A DNA stretch of 64,000 nucleotides from Acidobacteriota bacterium. GTDB lineage: Bacteria > Acidobacteriota > Blastocatellia > Pyrinomonadales > Pyrinomonadaceae. The stretch spans positions 1 through 64,000 of the forward strand of contig JAIVJV010000015.1 in the NCBI GenBank assembly GCA_020199835.1, read 5' to 3'. The translations under genes were made by a program, and so were the position numbers. Shown one piece after another: positions 43,884 through 52,456 of the stretch (within the stretch, counting starts at the first letter, position 1; every line of letters begins with the position of its first letter). Below the pieces are notes generated by a model. That model did not search any database. It was not told the origin of the DNA and worked only from the letters and a program-made list of their open reading frames with translations.

Positions 43884-44918
43884 TTATCTTGAAGCTCTTG
43901 CTGACTGCGTCACGCCAGAAGGCGATCGCGATCGGAACACCTTATCGACCTCATCTTCCGCTGGTCCAACCTTAGTGATTTGCTCAGCGCCTGAAGGAGG
44001 TTCGCTCCAGGGCAATTCGCTGATCAGCAGCTTTGGAATATTTATGAACAGTCTCTTACCGGCGCGTCTCACTACCGCATCGAGAGGTATATATGTGTCT
44101 TCCTGAAAAATCAGACCACGAGGAACGCGAACATAGCCGGGTCCGGTTTCCGAATCCATGACTACTTCATCAATGGTGCCGATCTCTCCATGGTCGGATC
44201 CAATCACCGTGTCACCTTCCCGTGCCAAGGCGCCCTCGGCAACACTGTCAATAGCTGTGACAAATTCATCGACGGTTATTACCGCATTGGCAATCAAAGG
44301 ATAGTTAACGCGAATCGAAGCCTCGTAAGCCATCAATCCCGCGGCACCGATCGCATCAGAAAGAAAGGCGACGTCGTAGCCTGCCTCCATCGCGTGGCGT
44401 CCAGTTGATTCGCAGCAAAGGTTCGCAGTCATGCCGGCAATGACCAGGTGTGTTGCGCCGAGATGCGCGAGGTGATCGGGCAGATCGGTTTCGAAAACGT
44501 CGATGCTCTTGTGCGGCAGCAGCACAATCTCGTCGTCACGTGGTCGTAAGGCGGGATGGAAATCCGCGCCCCACGTTCCCGCAAGAAACATCTTTTGCTC
44601 AAACATCAACCGGTTGATTCCACTTCGGCGCTGCAATTGCTCGTTCGAGTAATCCTCTCTTGTATACGCCATCGGGCCAAAAAGAACGGGAATGCCGTGA
44701 GATCGCGCAGTATCAATTGCTCGCTGTAGATTTGTTATCACGTCATTCTTCTCGACCGTTGCCTTCACCAGGTCCCAACCCGCTCCGCCTTCGGAGAGGA
44801 AATCGTTGACAGGATCGATGACGAGCAGGACCGTCCTGTCGTTCGGAAACGAGAGCTCCGTGTCTCTCTTCGGAAGAAAAGTAGGACGATTACCTCCAAG
44901 ACCATGATGACTGCTCAT
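43884..44918 (-). CDS. Cysteine hydrolase (isochorismatase family) fused to a PRC-barrel/DUF2171-like domain
   Basis: A protein of 344 residues. The isochorismatase-like domain (about 25-215) has the catalytic triad: Asp in LLVIDPVNDFL, Lys in PHKSIDVF and Cys in VIAGMTANLCCEST. The C-terminal part (about 235-310) with GDTVIGSDHGEIGTIDEVV and PLDAVVRRAGKRLFINIP resembles the PRC-barrel or DUF2171 stress-domain family. ATG 44918 has AAGGAG 7 bases upstream. Such hydrolases act on amides or isochorismate-like substrates; the actual substrate is unknown. The fusion is uncommon. Not obviously linked to the selenium or arsenic genes other than by position. Confidence 0.85.
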   Translation of the reverse strand: MSSHHGLGGNRPTFLPKRDTELSFPNDRTVLLVIDPVNDFLSEGGAGWDLVKATVEKNDVITNLQRAIDTARSHGIPVLFGPMAYTREDYSNEQLQRRSGINRLMFEQKMFLAGTWGADFHPALRPRDDEIVLLPHKSIDVFETDLPDHLAHLGATHLVIAGMTANLCCESTGRHAMEAGYDVAFLSDAIGAAGLMAYEASIRVNYPLIANAVITVDEFVTAIDSVAEGALAREGDTVIGSDHGEIGTIDEVVMDSETGPGYVRVPRGLIFQEDTYIPLDAVVRRAGKRLFINIPKLLISELPWSEPPSGAEQITKVGPAEDEVDKVFRSRSPSGVTQSARASR

Positions 44919-45137
44919 AACAACTCCTTTAGCTTTGGCATAATCTCAGCACAGTACGTCGCAATCCGCAGCGCCGGATCCATCGTCTGGCCATAGACGA
45001 AGTGCGCACCAACGCATACGCCTACTTCGAGGTGCTCGCGATTTCGAGAGACCTAAAGCGGAACCCATGTTTCATCAGTTGAATACAAACCTAGTGCTCT
45101 CTGGTCTCCCGGGTATTACATCGGTCTCACGTTACCA

Positions 45138-45611
45138 TCACGCAGAGCGAGGGACGACTACCCCTCTAGGCCGCGACAACCAGACAAAGGCGGCACCCAA
45201 AATAAGACCGAATATCAGATGTCCCACCAGGCTGCCGACCGCTACCATACGCATTGGCGGCATGATGATGGATGCAAAGGGCGGCATTCCGAGAAGAATG
45301 GGCATCAGTATCTGCGCTCCAAGAAGCCACCAAAAAACTCCGTAGGCGGCTCCCCAACCCAAGCCAGCACCATAGCTGCCAGCTCGGTTACCCAGCACCC
45401 AACCAAAAATGCCTCCGATAACTGCACTATTGAACAAATGGTAGAGCCAGCCCACGGCCATGCTTTCCGATCGAACTACCATCGCCACCATTTGCATCAT
45501 CGGCATTTCTTTGCCATCAGGAGTTGGCACAGTCATTATTTGCATCATCATCCCAAAGACAACGCCCGCTATCAGTCCGCCAACAACACCGGCTCCGACT
45601 TTTGAACGCAT
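45138..45611 (-). CDS. Small four-helix membrane protein (YqhR/DUF6789-like)
   Basis: A protein of 157 residues with membrane helices at about 8-26, 45-72, 85-112 and 120-148. It starts VGAGVVGGLIAGVVFGMMMQ and has the phrase WLYHLFNSAVIGGIFGWVLG. It is Gly- and Met-rich and has no cysteine. It is similar in layout to the membrane part of the NPC-repeat protein at 28950-29666, without the repeat loop. ATG 45611 follows GGAGGGAG closely, and an ECF-type promoter ends 34 bases upstream. Both relatives being behind the same promoter type supports a shared regulon. Function unknown. Confidence 0.8.
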   Translation of the reverse strand: MRSKVGAGVVGGLIAGVVFGMMMQIMTVPTPDGKEMPMMQMVAMVVRSESMAVGWLYHLFNSAVIGGIFGWVLGNRAGSYGAGLGWGAAYGVFWWLLGAQILMPILLGMPPFASIIMPPMRMVAVGSLVGHLIFGLILGAAFVWLSRPRGVVVPRSA

Positions 45612-45644
45612 TTCTCCCTCCTCCGAGAATCAGGCCCCTGCTAC

Positions 45645-45673
45645 GAAAAGCAATTGCTTCACTAAGTTATTCC
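45645..45673 (-). promoter_or_regulatory. ECF-type promoter before the small membrane protein gene
   Basis: GGAATAACTT (45673-45664), 10 bases, then TTGCTTTTC (45653-45645). The -10 box has GCTT in place of ACTT; the gap is unchanged. Confidence 0.55.
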
Positions 45674-45776
45674 GGGAAAATATTTTGAGACTTAATCTCC
45701 ACAGTCCTGACGCAAAATCACCGAGACCATACGTATTAGTACCGGCAGGACGTTTTCCTGCGATGCAATTATCTGA

Positions 45777-45805
45777 GGAATAACCGTGAGGCTTTGTGAC
45801 TTTAT
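45777..45805 (+). promoter_or_regulatory. ECF-type promoter upstream of the DUF3179 gene
   Basis: GGAATAACCG (45777-45786), 10 bases, then TGACTTTAT (45797-45805). It points right, 166 bases before ATG 45971 and back to back with the site at 45645-45673. Confidence 0.6.
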
Positions 45806-45970
45806 TATTTGTGGTCCAGTGAATTGCGCTCAGTCGCGCTCAACTGATTTTGCGGCTCAAGCTGACGAAAGGTTGTTGGTGTATAAGCGACGTTCGCGTC
45901 AGCAGCGGGAACGGTTCAAAACACAAAAGCTCTGGTCCATTTTAGAGGCGCTGACGCTTACGACGACGAT

Positions 45971-47113
45971 ATGAGGTTCAAGATTTTAGCGATTCCGGTT
46001 TTGGTGTTGGGCGCCGTTTCTGCTCTTTCCTGCTCGAATATCATTGAAGCACAAAACGGACACAGGGGAGATCCACGTTTTCCGGGATGGCGCACCAACA
46101 CACTTAAGCGTTCCATTGACCTGAATGAAATAGTCTCTGGTGGTCCATCTAAAGACGGCATTCCGGCGATTGACCGGCCGAACCTGATCTCAATTGCTGA
46201 TGCGCGCTCATGGCTGCGCGATCGGGAGCCGGTGATTGCACTGGAATTAGACGGCCAAGCGCGGGCTTACCCTTTGCAAATCCTCATCTGGCACGAGATC
46301 GTCAACGACGAAATCAACGCCCTACCCGTAGCCGTCACTTTCTGCCCACTCTGTTACAGCGCGCTCGCATTTGATCGTCGCCTCGAGGGTCGGACGCTGC
46401 GCTGAGCAGTCGGCGTCTCAGGAATGCTACGACATTCGGACATGATCATGTTTGACCGCGAAACCGAGTCATGGTGGCAACAGTTCACTGGCGAGGCCAT
46501 CGTCGGTGAACTGACAGGAAAGAAACTGCGACAGTTGCCGGCACAGATCGTGGGATTCGCTCAATTTGCCGAAGCTCACCCAGAAGGACGCGTTCTGTCA
46601 CGCGAGACTGGTCACCGGCGCGATTATGGAAAGAACCCCTACACTGGTTACGACGACATCAACGCGGCACCCTTTTTGTATCGAGGGAAGAGAGACGATC
46701 GTCTGGCGCCGATGGAGAAGGTCGTAGCTGTCGAAATTGATGGAAGATCCAAGGCATATCCACACGCGGTCACACGTAAGCAGCGCATCATACATGATCG
46801 TGTTGGTCAGCAAGAGCTTGTGGTTTTTCACGGCGATGGAGCAACTTCGGCGCTTGACGCCCGCCAGATAGCCGAATCGAAAGAAACAGGTTCAACCGGC
46901 GTTTTCGATCCTCACATCGACGGTCACCGATTGCAGTTTCGCTACGAGAATGGTGTTTTCATCGACGCCAGGACGGGAAGTCATTGGACCATCCTGGGCC
47001 TGGCGGTAAGGGGAGAGTTAAAAGGAAAGCAACTGCGACGTATTGTGCATGGCGATTACTTCGCTTTTGCGTGGCTTGCATTCAAACCCGATACGGAAAT
47101 CTTTCGCGGTTGA
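45971..47113 (+). pseudogene. Exported DUF3179 protein interrupted by one in-frame TGA
   Basis: Two parts lie in the same frame. Residues 1-144 have a lipoprotein-like signal (VLVLGAVSALSCSN) and the DUF3179 core with DGIPAIDRPNLISI, YPLQILIWHEIVNDE and VAVTFCPLCYSALAFDRRL. A TGA at 46403-46405 follows EGRTLR. Then the frame goes on AVGVSGMLRHSDMIMFDRETESWWQQ to a normal end at 47113. DUF3179 proteins are about this total size and their function is not known. In homologues I recall no cysteine at the TGA position, and no good SECIS hairpin follows, so I treat the TGA as a mutation or sequence error rather than selenocysteine. Confidence 0.7.
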
Positions 47114-47572
47114 CCGCCAGGTTGTAAGCCTCCTTACACTGGACATCAGTACAATCGCATAAGATGTGTCCACATGGACTCTTCGCAGGCTAACGTTATG
47201 CGCGATTAATTGTCTGTTGTAGTATTCGATTCCCCTTAGTTCCCTCGAGATTCGCATTCACCGGTGAAGCCGCATCAGACGGGTTTTTCGGCGCTGAAAT
47301 ATTGGCCCAACAATCTCTCAGCCATGCCGGTATTGAGGACGGTCGTGCATGGTTTGCGGTGCGCGGGGTTCACTGGCGGATGGCTAGGAACTGCCAATTG
47401 ACTTGCAGACCAGCCTGCCAAACGATTCTTCACCAGCGTACTTCCACCGCAGTGAATCCTTTTTTGCTATTGAGGCACTTGCCGCCCGTACTGCCGATCG
47501 CATTGTCGCAATGAGGTGTTAAGTGCATCCGTCACCCGCAGCCCAGCGGCCGGTTTTCCAGCGCGGTGAGGA

Positions 47573-47602
47573 GCGCGCCGGAGTAAATTCACTCCGGCGC
47601 GC
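47573..47602. terminator. Strong hairpin downstream of the haloperoxidase gene
   Basis: GCGCGCCGGAGT (47573-47584), loop AAATTC, ACTCCGGCGCGC (47591-47602): a perfect 12-bp stem 14 bases beyond the minus-strand stop at 47616. No T run follows, so it may be a transcript end stabiliser. The preceding 47114-47572 holds no supported gene. Confidence 0.65.
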
Positions 47603-47615
47603 AATTACCAACGCG

Positions 47616-49466
47616 TTAGATCGTAATTGTTGTGCCGTCGAATTTCGTTAGTGTAAACGTCGCATTGGGCTCAGGGTAAGTTGCCTTCGCTTCTTGCAAG
47701 AGGCGAATGGCGACTGCCTCGCCTTGGAAGAGGCCATTCAAGTCGTCGGCGACACGCCAGTGGACACCCGACATGTCGCGCCCTAGCGACAAGTTGTGCG
47801 CGAGTTTATTCAGCTCGCCGCCGACGGTGAGCTGCGCACCTGTGAAAGGCACCAACGCAGTTCCGTCGCGGTTTGGCTGGACCGGATTGTTGATGACAGT
47901 GTCTTCCCTGAACCACGCTTTGAGGATTGTGACGCAAGCACCAGCCGTGACGGCGTGACCGGCGGGAGCTGCTGGGTGGTTCGGCGAGCCACCCGGCAAT
48001 TCCATCGGCAGTAGGAAGCTTGCCTCGTTTGAGCCGAACCTCACCTGGTTCAGGTGCTGGTTGTAGGCTTGGATCAAGGGGAGCACGGGCGAGTTCAACA
48101 AATCCGCGTGAAGCGGATAGTTGGCACGACCCTGCAAGCGATTGTCCACCAACCCACCAAACGCGTCCGGACGCGGGTAACGGTGCACGAACCACTTGTG
48201 ATACCAGGTGTGGCGCTCCCCTTTGTGCACCGAACCTATCAGGTTGTTGAGGTGGCCCAACCCGAAAGTCGCGAAGCCGCCCTGCCGCGTGCTGTTATTG
48301 TAAGGATTGCCAAGATCTGCCGCGCCGAGTCCCGTGAGAGCTGCGCGGTAGTATGCAGTCTGGATCGTGTCTGACCCTGCTAGGTGGCCAACGTCGCGCA
48401 CGCTACGGATGAAGCGTGGTGTCGCGTCGAACACGTTCGCGTTGCCCAACGCCACGCCGTTCTGATGGTTTAGCCACTCGCTGAAGGCGGTAAGAAAATC
48501 CCGGCCCGCCGGATCGAAGACAAACGTTCCGTCGAGGTTCCAGTTGATGACGGGTTGTCGAGCCCTCATCCTCGGGATGACCTCGATGCCATCGTAGAAG
48601 AACGTCCGATATAGGAATTGCGAAACCATCGGCCCTACGGTCGCGCCGGGGAAGTCGAAACGGAAAAGCACCTGTGGCGTAACCACACCTCCGACTTTTG
48701 GCCCAAGATAGTCAGCGCCGAAACGCGTCAGGTCGGTACACGCCTGCTGGACGACCGGGTTGGTGTTGTAGTCGGTGAAGGGCACGTCGCGTAGGTAAGC
48801 TTGCCAGTAGACTTCGACAGCCTGGGCGGCCATCTTGTGGCTCGCGATCGGCGGCGGCAGGAAGGCCGCGGGCGTGGTCACCGCGGGCGAGTCGGGTCCT
48901 TCCATGTTGAAGGCCAGGCCGCCCAAAGGATTTGCCAACTCACCCGTGCCGCCCGGATGACGAGGCACGTTTTCGATTGCGTCGAAAGTGCCAGTTGCTA
49001 GTGCGGCGAGGAACTGATTGTAGGCTGCTGGATCGACCTCTCCGATCGAGTTATGCGGCAGCGTTTTATGAAAGTTGCCGATACGGTTCGCGTAGAGTTC
49101 TTCGTCGCCGTTCGTCTGGTGCGAGGGCTGGCCAAAATTCGCCTTCTCCGCGTCCGCGGCTGCTTTGCGGATAGCCTTGGCATCGTCCGCGCGATCGCCG
49201 GGGTCGCCCGTGAACGGTGAGATTTCGACGGCTTGCACTGAGGACCGTCTCGAACCGGTCAGCGGTTCGAGACCGATTGCGCTGACTGCCAGCACGGCGG
49301 CTGTGGCACCTCCCGCTTGGCCCAGGAACTGGCGGCGGCTGGAAATGCCAGAGCGCTTCTTCCGTCGCTTGTCAGGCGTATTGCTTCGCCCGTTAGGCGC
49401 GCTGTTAGGCGGAGTGGATGGATCCGCAGATAGGTCGGTGGGTAAAGATCGGTTGTCAGTACTCAT
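47616..49466 (-). CDS. Vanadium-dependent haloperoxidase (PAP2 fold), Tat-exported
   Basis: A protein of 616 residues. The N-terminus has a twin-arginine signal (SSRRQFLGQAGGATAAVLAVSAIG) that exports the folded protein. The C-terminal half holds the vanadate-binding motifs of the PAP2/haloperoxidase superfamily: KWFVHRYPRPDAFGG (Lys and Arg), PAAPAGHAVTAG (His; the usual Ser-Gly-His is Ala-Gly-His here) and HNLSLGRDMSGVHWRVADD (Arg and the catalytic His). Such enzymes use peroxide to oxidise halides, giving HOX, or act as phosphatases. The Ser-to-Ala change in the second motif may favour bromide or iodide over chloride, by analogy with studied enzymes. It stands alone between a strong hairpin and an intergenic region. 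Confidence 0.85.
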   Translation of the reverse strand: MSTDNRSLPTDLSADPSTPPNSAPNGRSNTPDKRRKKRSGISSRRQFLGQAGGATAAVLAVSAIGLEPLTGSRRSSVQAVEISPFTGDPGDRADDAKAIRKAAADAEKANFGQPSHQTNGDEELYANRIGNFHKTLPHNSIGEVDPAAYNQFLAALATGTFDAIENVPRHPGGTGELANPLGGLAFNMEGPDSPAVTTPAAFLPPPIASHKMAAQAVEVYWQAYLRDVPFTDYNTNPVVQQACTDLTRFGADYLGPKVGGVVTPQVLFRFDFPGATVGPMVSQFLYRTFFYDGIEVIPRMRARQPVINWNLDGTFVFDPAGRDFLTAFSEWLNHQNGVALGNANVFDATPRFIRSVRDVGHLAGSDTIQTAYYRAALTGLGAADLGNPYNNSTRQGGFATFGLGHLNNLIGSVHKGERHTWYHKWFVHRYPRPDAFGGLVDNRLQGRANYPLHADLLNSPVLPLIQAYNQHLNQVRFGSNEASFLLPMELPGGSPNHPAAPAGHAVTAGACVTILKAWFREDTVINNPVQPNRDGTALVPFTGAQLTVGGELNKLAHNLSLGRDMSGVHWRVADDLNGLFQGEAVAIRLLQEAKATYPEPNATFTLTKFDGTTITI

Positions 49467-50084
49467 TTTGAGTTTCCTTTTCTATGAATTGGGCGAGTTG
49501 GGGTTGAAGGAGAATGAGACTCGGCTAGAGCAGTGGTGACGCCATTCCTTCCCAGTACGAAAAGCAAAACGGAAGGAGTACGCTCCGACCCGATAACGAG
49601 GAATTGAAGTTGGTCGAACCAGGGAAACCGTTCGAATCCGCAAAGAGCGGCCTTCACGAGGGAACCTCAGAGTTATTGAGACTCGGCCGCCGCTCAGGTA
49701 AAATGGGTCTTGCCCAGAACGCACCTTGGCCCGAACTGCGACTGAGAGTGTGTTATTGAGTAGCTCCGTTAGTCAGCGCCAACTGACTACGGAGCTTTTC
49801 CTTTTACGTGATCATTTCATTGTTGAAGCTTGCAATAAAAGCTGCTGTTCAGACGACTATACAGAAGTGCCCGACCTGATCGTGCCGAGGAGAAAGCCCG
49901 ACCGGACCATTACATTTTTAGTCATGTAACAAATTGTCGGGAAGCTGGGCTGTTAATACTGCGAGGTGGCGAAAGAATACCCGCACAGTTTTTAGGTGTC
50001 AACGTAAAACTTCCTTTTTCGAAGCAGAATAATAGTTGTATTCGAGCTTCGTACGGCGCAAGTCAGCACCCCGCATAGTCTTGG
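49467..50084. other. Intergenic region with a possible small RNA
   Basis: No supported protein gene in 620 bases. The only structured element is the terminator at 49762-49805 on the plus strand, with no coding sequence upstream of it on that strand. Confidence 0.5.
49762..49805 (+). terminator. Rho-independent-type terminator without an upstream gene (possible end of a small RNA)
   Basis: Stem AGCTCCGTTAGTCAG (49762-49776), loop CGCCAA, CTGACTACGGAGCT (49783-49796) with one bulged base, then TTTCCTTTT. The plus strand between the divergent haloperoxidase start (49466) and this site has no credible frame, so a transcript ending here would be non-coding and under 300 bases. Confidence 0.55.
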
Positions 50085-50284
50085 TTAACGCGACGTTTTC
50101 GAGGCAGAGGATTTCTTTTTCGCGGCTTTCGCGATCTCTGTGTAAGTCTTTGTTCCCTTGATGTGTGCCTTTCCCCAACGCACCAACGCAAGCAAAACCT
50201 CACCCAAAGCTTCGCCTTTAGCAGTGAGGTTATAAGCGTAGCGCACTGGTCGCTCCTGATACGCGGAGCTGAGAATCAGGCCCG
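50085..50284 (-). pseudogene. C-terminal part of a HxlR-family (DUF24) transcription regulator
   Basis: A minus-strand frame with no start of its own reads AGLILSSAYQERPVRYAYNLT then AKGEALGEVLLALVRWGKAHI and ends in a Lys-rich tail at 50085. The first part is the HxlR winged-helix wing and second half (family: ERP.RYEY.LT..G..L.PVL..L..WG..H). The N-terminal two thirds including the recognition helix are missing. At about 50280 the sequence is joined to a thioredoxin-like gene in another frame, so this is a deletion scar rather than a natural gene end. Confidence 0.8.
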
Positions 50285-50593
50285 CACTTTGGTCTTCTGC
50301 TGATTCTCTTTCAGAAAACTCGAGAGACCATACTTCTTCGCGGTTTTGGTTGCCTCAGCCAGCTTTTCTTCGTTTGAGACGTCGAGCACCACGAATTCCA
50401 GTCGGTCGCCATACTGCTTCATCAGCTCCATCATCGTCGGTTCGAGCTTCTGACAGGCCGTGCACCACTCGGCCTTGATAATGGCCACGACAGGCTTCTT
50501 GCCTTTGGCAACTACCGATAAACTCAACGTTGCCACTACGGCAATCAAACCGAACATCGCTCCAACTCGACGAATAACTTTATTTGTTTGCAT
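50276..50593 (-). pseudogene. Exported thioredoxin-like protein, truncated at its C-terminus
   Basis: From ATG 50593 (AAGGAG 8 bases upstream) the frame gives 105 residues. It has a signal peptide (VIRRVGAMFGLIAVVATLSL), then a thioredoxin fold with the redox motif CTAC in IIKAEWCTACQKLEPTMMEL and LEFVVLDVSNEEKLAEATK. The sequence ends at LSSFLKENQQKTKV followed by two foreign residues and a stop. Homologues go on for another 40 residues with two strands and a helix. The break coincides with the HxlR fragment. It is preceded by an ECF-type promoter at 50732-50760, so it may once have been in the sigma regulon. Confidence 0.75.
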
Positions 50594-50731
50594 ATAAGCC
50601 ATCTCCTTTGCCAGACTCGTTGGGTTATGCAGGCAGCCAACATTTAAAATCAATGTGGTCTCTCTACATTGTTCTTTGTGATTGGACGTGACCTCGCCCG
50701 GCCATAGCCTGTTTTGAGGTCTGTTCACTTA

Positions 50732-50760
50732 ATCAAGTCGCAATTTCGTAAAGATATTCC
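50732..50760 (-). promoter_or_regulatory. ECF-type promoter before the thioredoxin-like gene
   Basis: GGAATATCTT (50760-50751), 10 bases, then CGACTTGAT (50740-50732). Same gap as the others, 139 bases before ATG 50593. Confidence 0.6.
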
Positions 50761-51000
50761 ACCGATAATTGAATTTGTTCATGCGCGACAGTATTCAACT
50801 TTATTCATAATGCTTCAGTAAGAGCATTTACATTCGTGTGTTTAGCGCTCGACTAACCTTCAGTTGCCGGCGCATTACTCGTGACGACCGGCGGACTGGG
50901 AGTAAACGATGATTGCAATCCACTTTGTAGGCTGGCTTACATCAGAGTCCAAGTTGCTTTCTCTTTCAACGGCGACGCATCAATTTGTGGTAGAACCGTA

Positions 51001-52456
51001 ATGAGTAATTACGATCTCATCGTCGTAGGTGGTGGCTCTGCCGGACTCGTGGTTGCCGGTGGTGCTGCGCAATTGGGTGCCCGTGTGGCTCTCGTTGAGA
51101 AGAGAGCGCTCGGCGGTGACTGCCTCTATACAGGTTGTGTTCCCTCAAAGACCTTTATTCGTTCGGCGCGATTCGCCGCTGACTTGCGGCGCGCAACGAC
51201 GTTCGGTTTCGCACCGAACTCATTAGCCTTCAAAGATAGCAGCTTCACTTCTATTACCGAACGTGTGGCCCGTGTTATTGAAGCTGTCGGCGAGCATGAC
51301 AAACCAGCACGGTTTGAAGCATGGGGAGTTAAGGTAATCCTCTCCACTCCACGTTTTTTCTCACCACATGAGTTGGAGCTTACTTTTGACGACGGATCGC
51401 AGACGACAGTTAGTGCTAAACGCTTCTGCATATCCACAGGATCACGGCCCCGCTGTGCCTCCGATTGAAGGTTTGAAAGAGGTTGGATTCATAACGAACG
51501 AGGAAGTTTTTCATCTCAGGAAACTGCCCGAAAAATTGATCGTCCTCGGTGGTGGTCCAATCGGACTGGAACTGGGCCAATCATTCGCCCGGTTCGGCAG
51601 CAAGGTAACAATTGTAGAGATGGAAGACCGCCTGATCTCAAAAGAGGACGAAGAAGTTTCCGCGACGGTCGAAGAGATTATGCGCGCGGAAGGCCTGACG
51701 ATTCTGCTCAAGACCAAAGCTGTGCGGGTCGCTACTGCAAATGGACAAAAGGTGTTAACAGTCGAGCATGATGGGCATGAGATGAAGCTAGAGGCTAACG
51801 AGATCCTGGCCGCCACCGGCCGGCAACCTAATATTGAAGGGCTCAGCCTCAAAGCCGCGGGCGTGAAATTCAACAAGCAACAAATAATGACTGATGAGTA
51901 CCTCCGCACTTCCGCTCGTCACATTTACGCGGCTGGTGACGTTACAGGCCACTTTCCTTTCACCCACATGGCCGCTTACGAGGCATCGGTTGTGATTCGA
52001 AACGCTCTCCTGTTCTGGCCGCTGCTGCAGAAGACGGACTTTCGCGTCGTTCCCTGGACCACCTTCACAGACCCGGAAGTTGCGCGAGTGGGATTAACCG
52101 AAAGAGAAGCAAAAGCGCGATTCGGTGAAGCCAACGTGCGCGTTTATCGCACTCACTTCGTCGACAACGATCGTGCTCAAGCTGAAGAAGAGACTAAAGG
52201 CTTTGCCAAGATCATCTGTAAGGGTCGCAAGAATGAGATTGTCGGTGCGCATATTATCGGCGCACACGCAGGCGAATTAATTCACGAAGTCGTGCTCGCC
52301 ATGAGACAGCGACTCTCGATCAGCGCGCTCGGCAGCATGATTCACGTTTATCCAACCTTAACTCAAGTCAACCAGCAAGCCGGCGTAGACGCGATAATGA
52401 AGAATCTTTTGGGCTACAAGAAGTGGCTCTCGTATTACTTCAGGATATGGCGATAG
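51001..52456 (+). pseudogene. Flavin disulfide reductase (mercuric reductase/dihydrolipoamide dehydrogenase-like) with a one-base frameshift
   Basis: The 5' part from ATG 51001 reads LIVVGGGSAGLVVAGGAAQL and the redox disulfide GGDCLYTGCVPSKT. It reaches ISTGSRP, where a CCCC run (about 51448-51451) has one base too many and the frame stops at 51468. Dropping one C joins it to AVPPIEGLKEVGFITNEEVF and on to the NAD-binding motif VLGGGPIGLELGQSF, the second FAD site IYAAGDVTGHFPFTHMA and the C-terminal dimerisation domain with HVYPTLTQVNQQA, ending at 52456. The whole would have about 484 residues, normal for the family. The lone homopolymer indel in an otherwise intact gene suggests a sequencing error or a very recent mutation. 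Confidence 0.85.

Noticed and set aside
45786..45974. Small plus-strand frame of 62 codons between the ECF-type promoter and DUF3179
   Set aside because: Starts inside the promoter boxes, so it would lack its own start region on the transcript; no conserved features.
46403..46405. Selenocysteine at the DUF3179 TGA
   Set aside because: No Cys known at the position and no SECIS-like stem within 40 bases; a mutation or sequence error is simpler.
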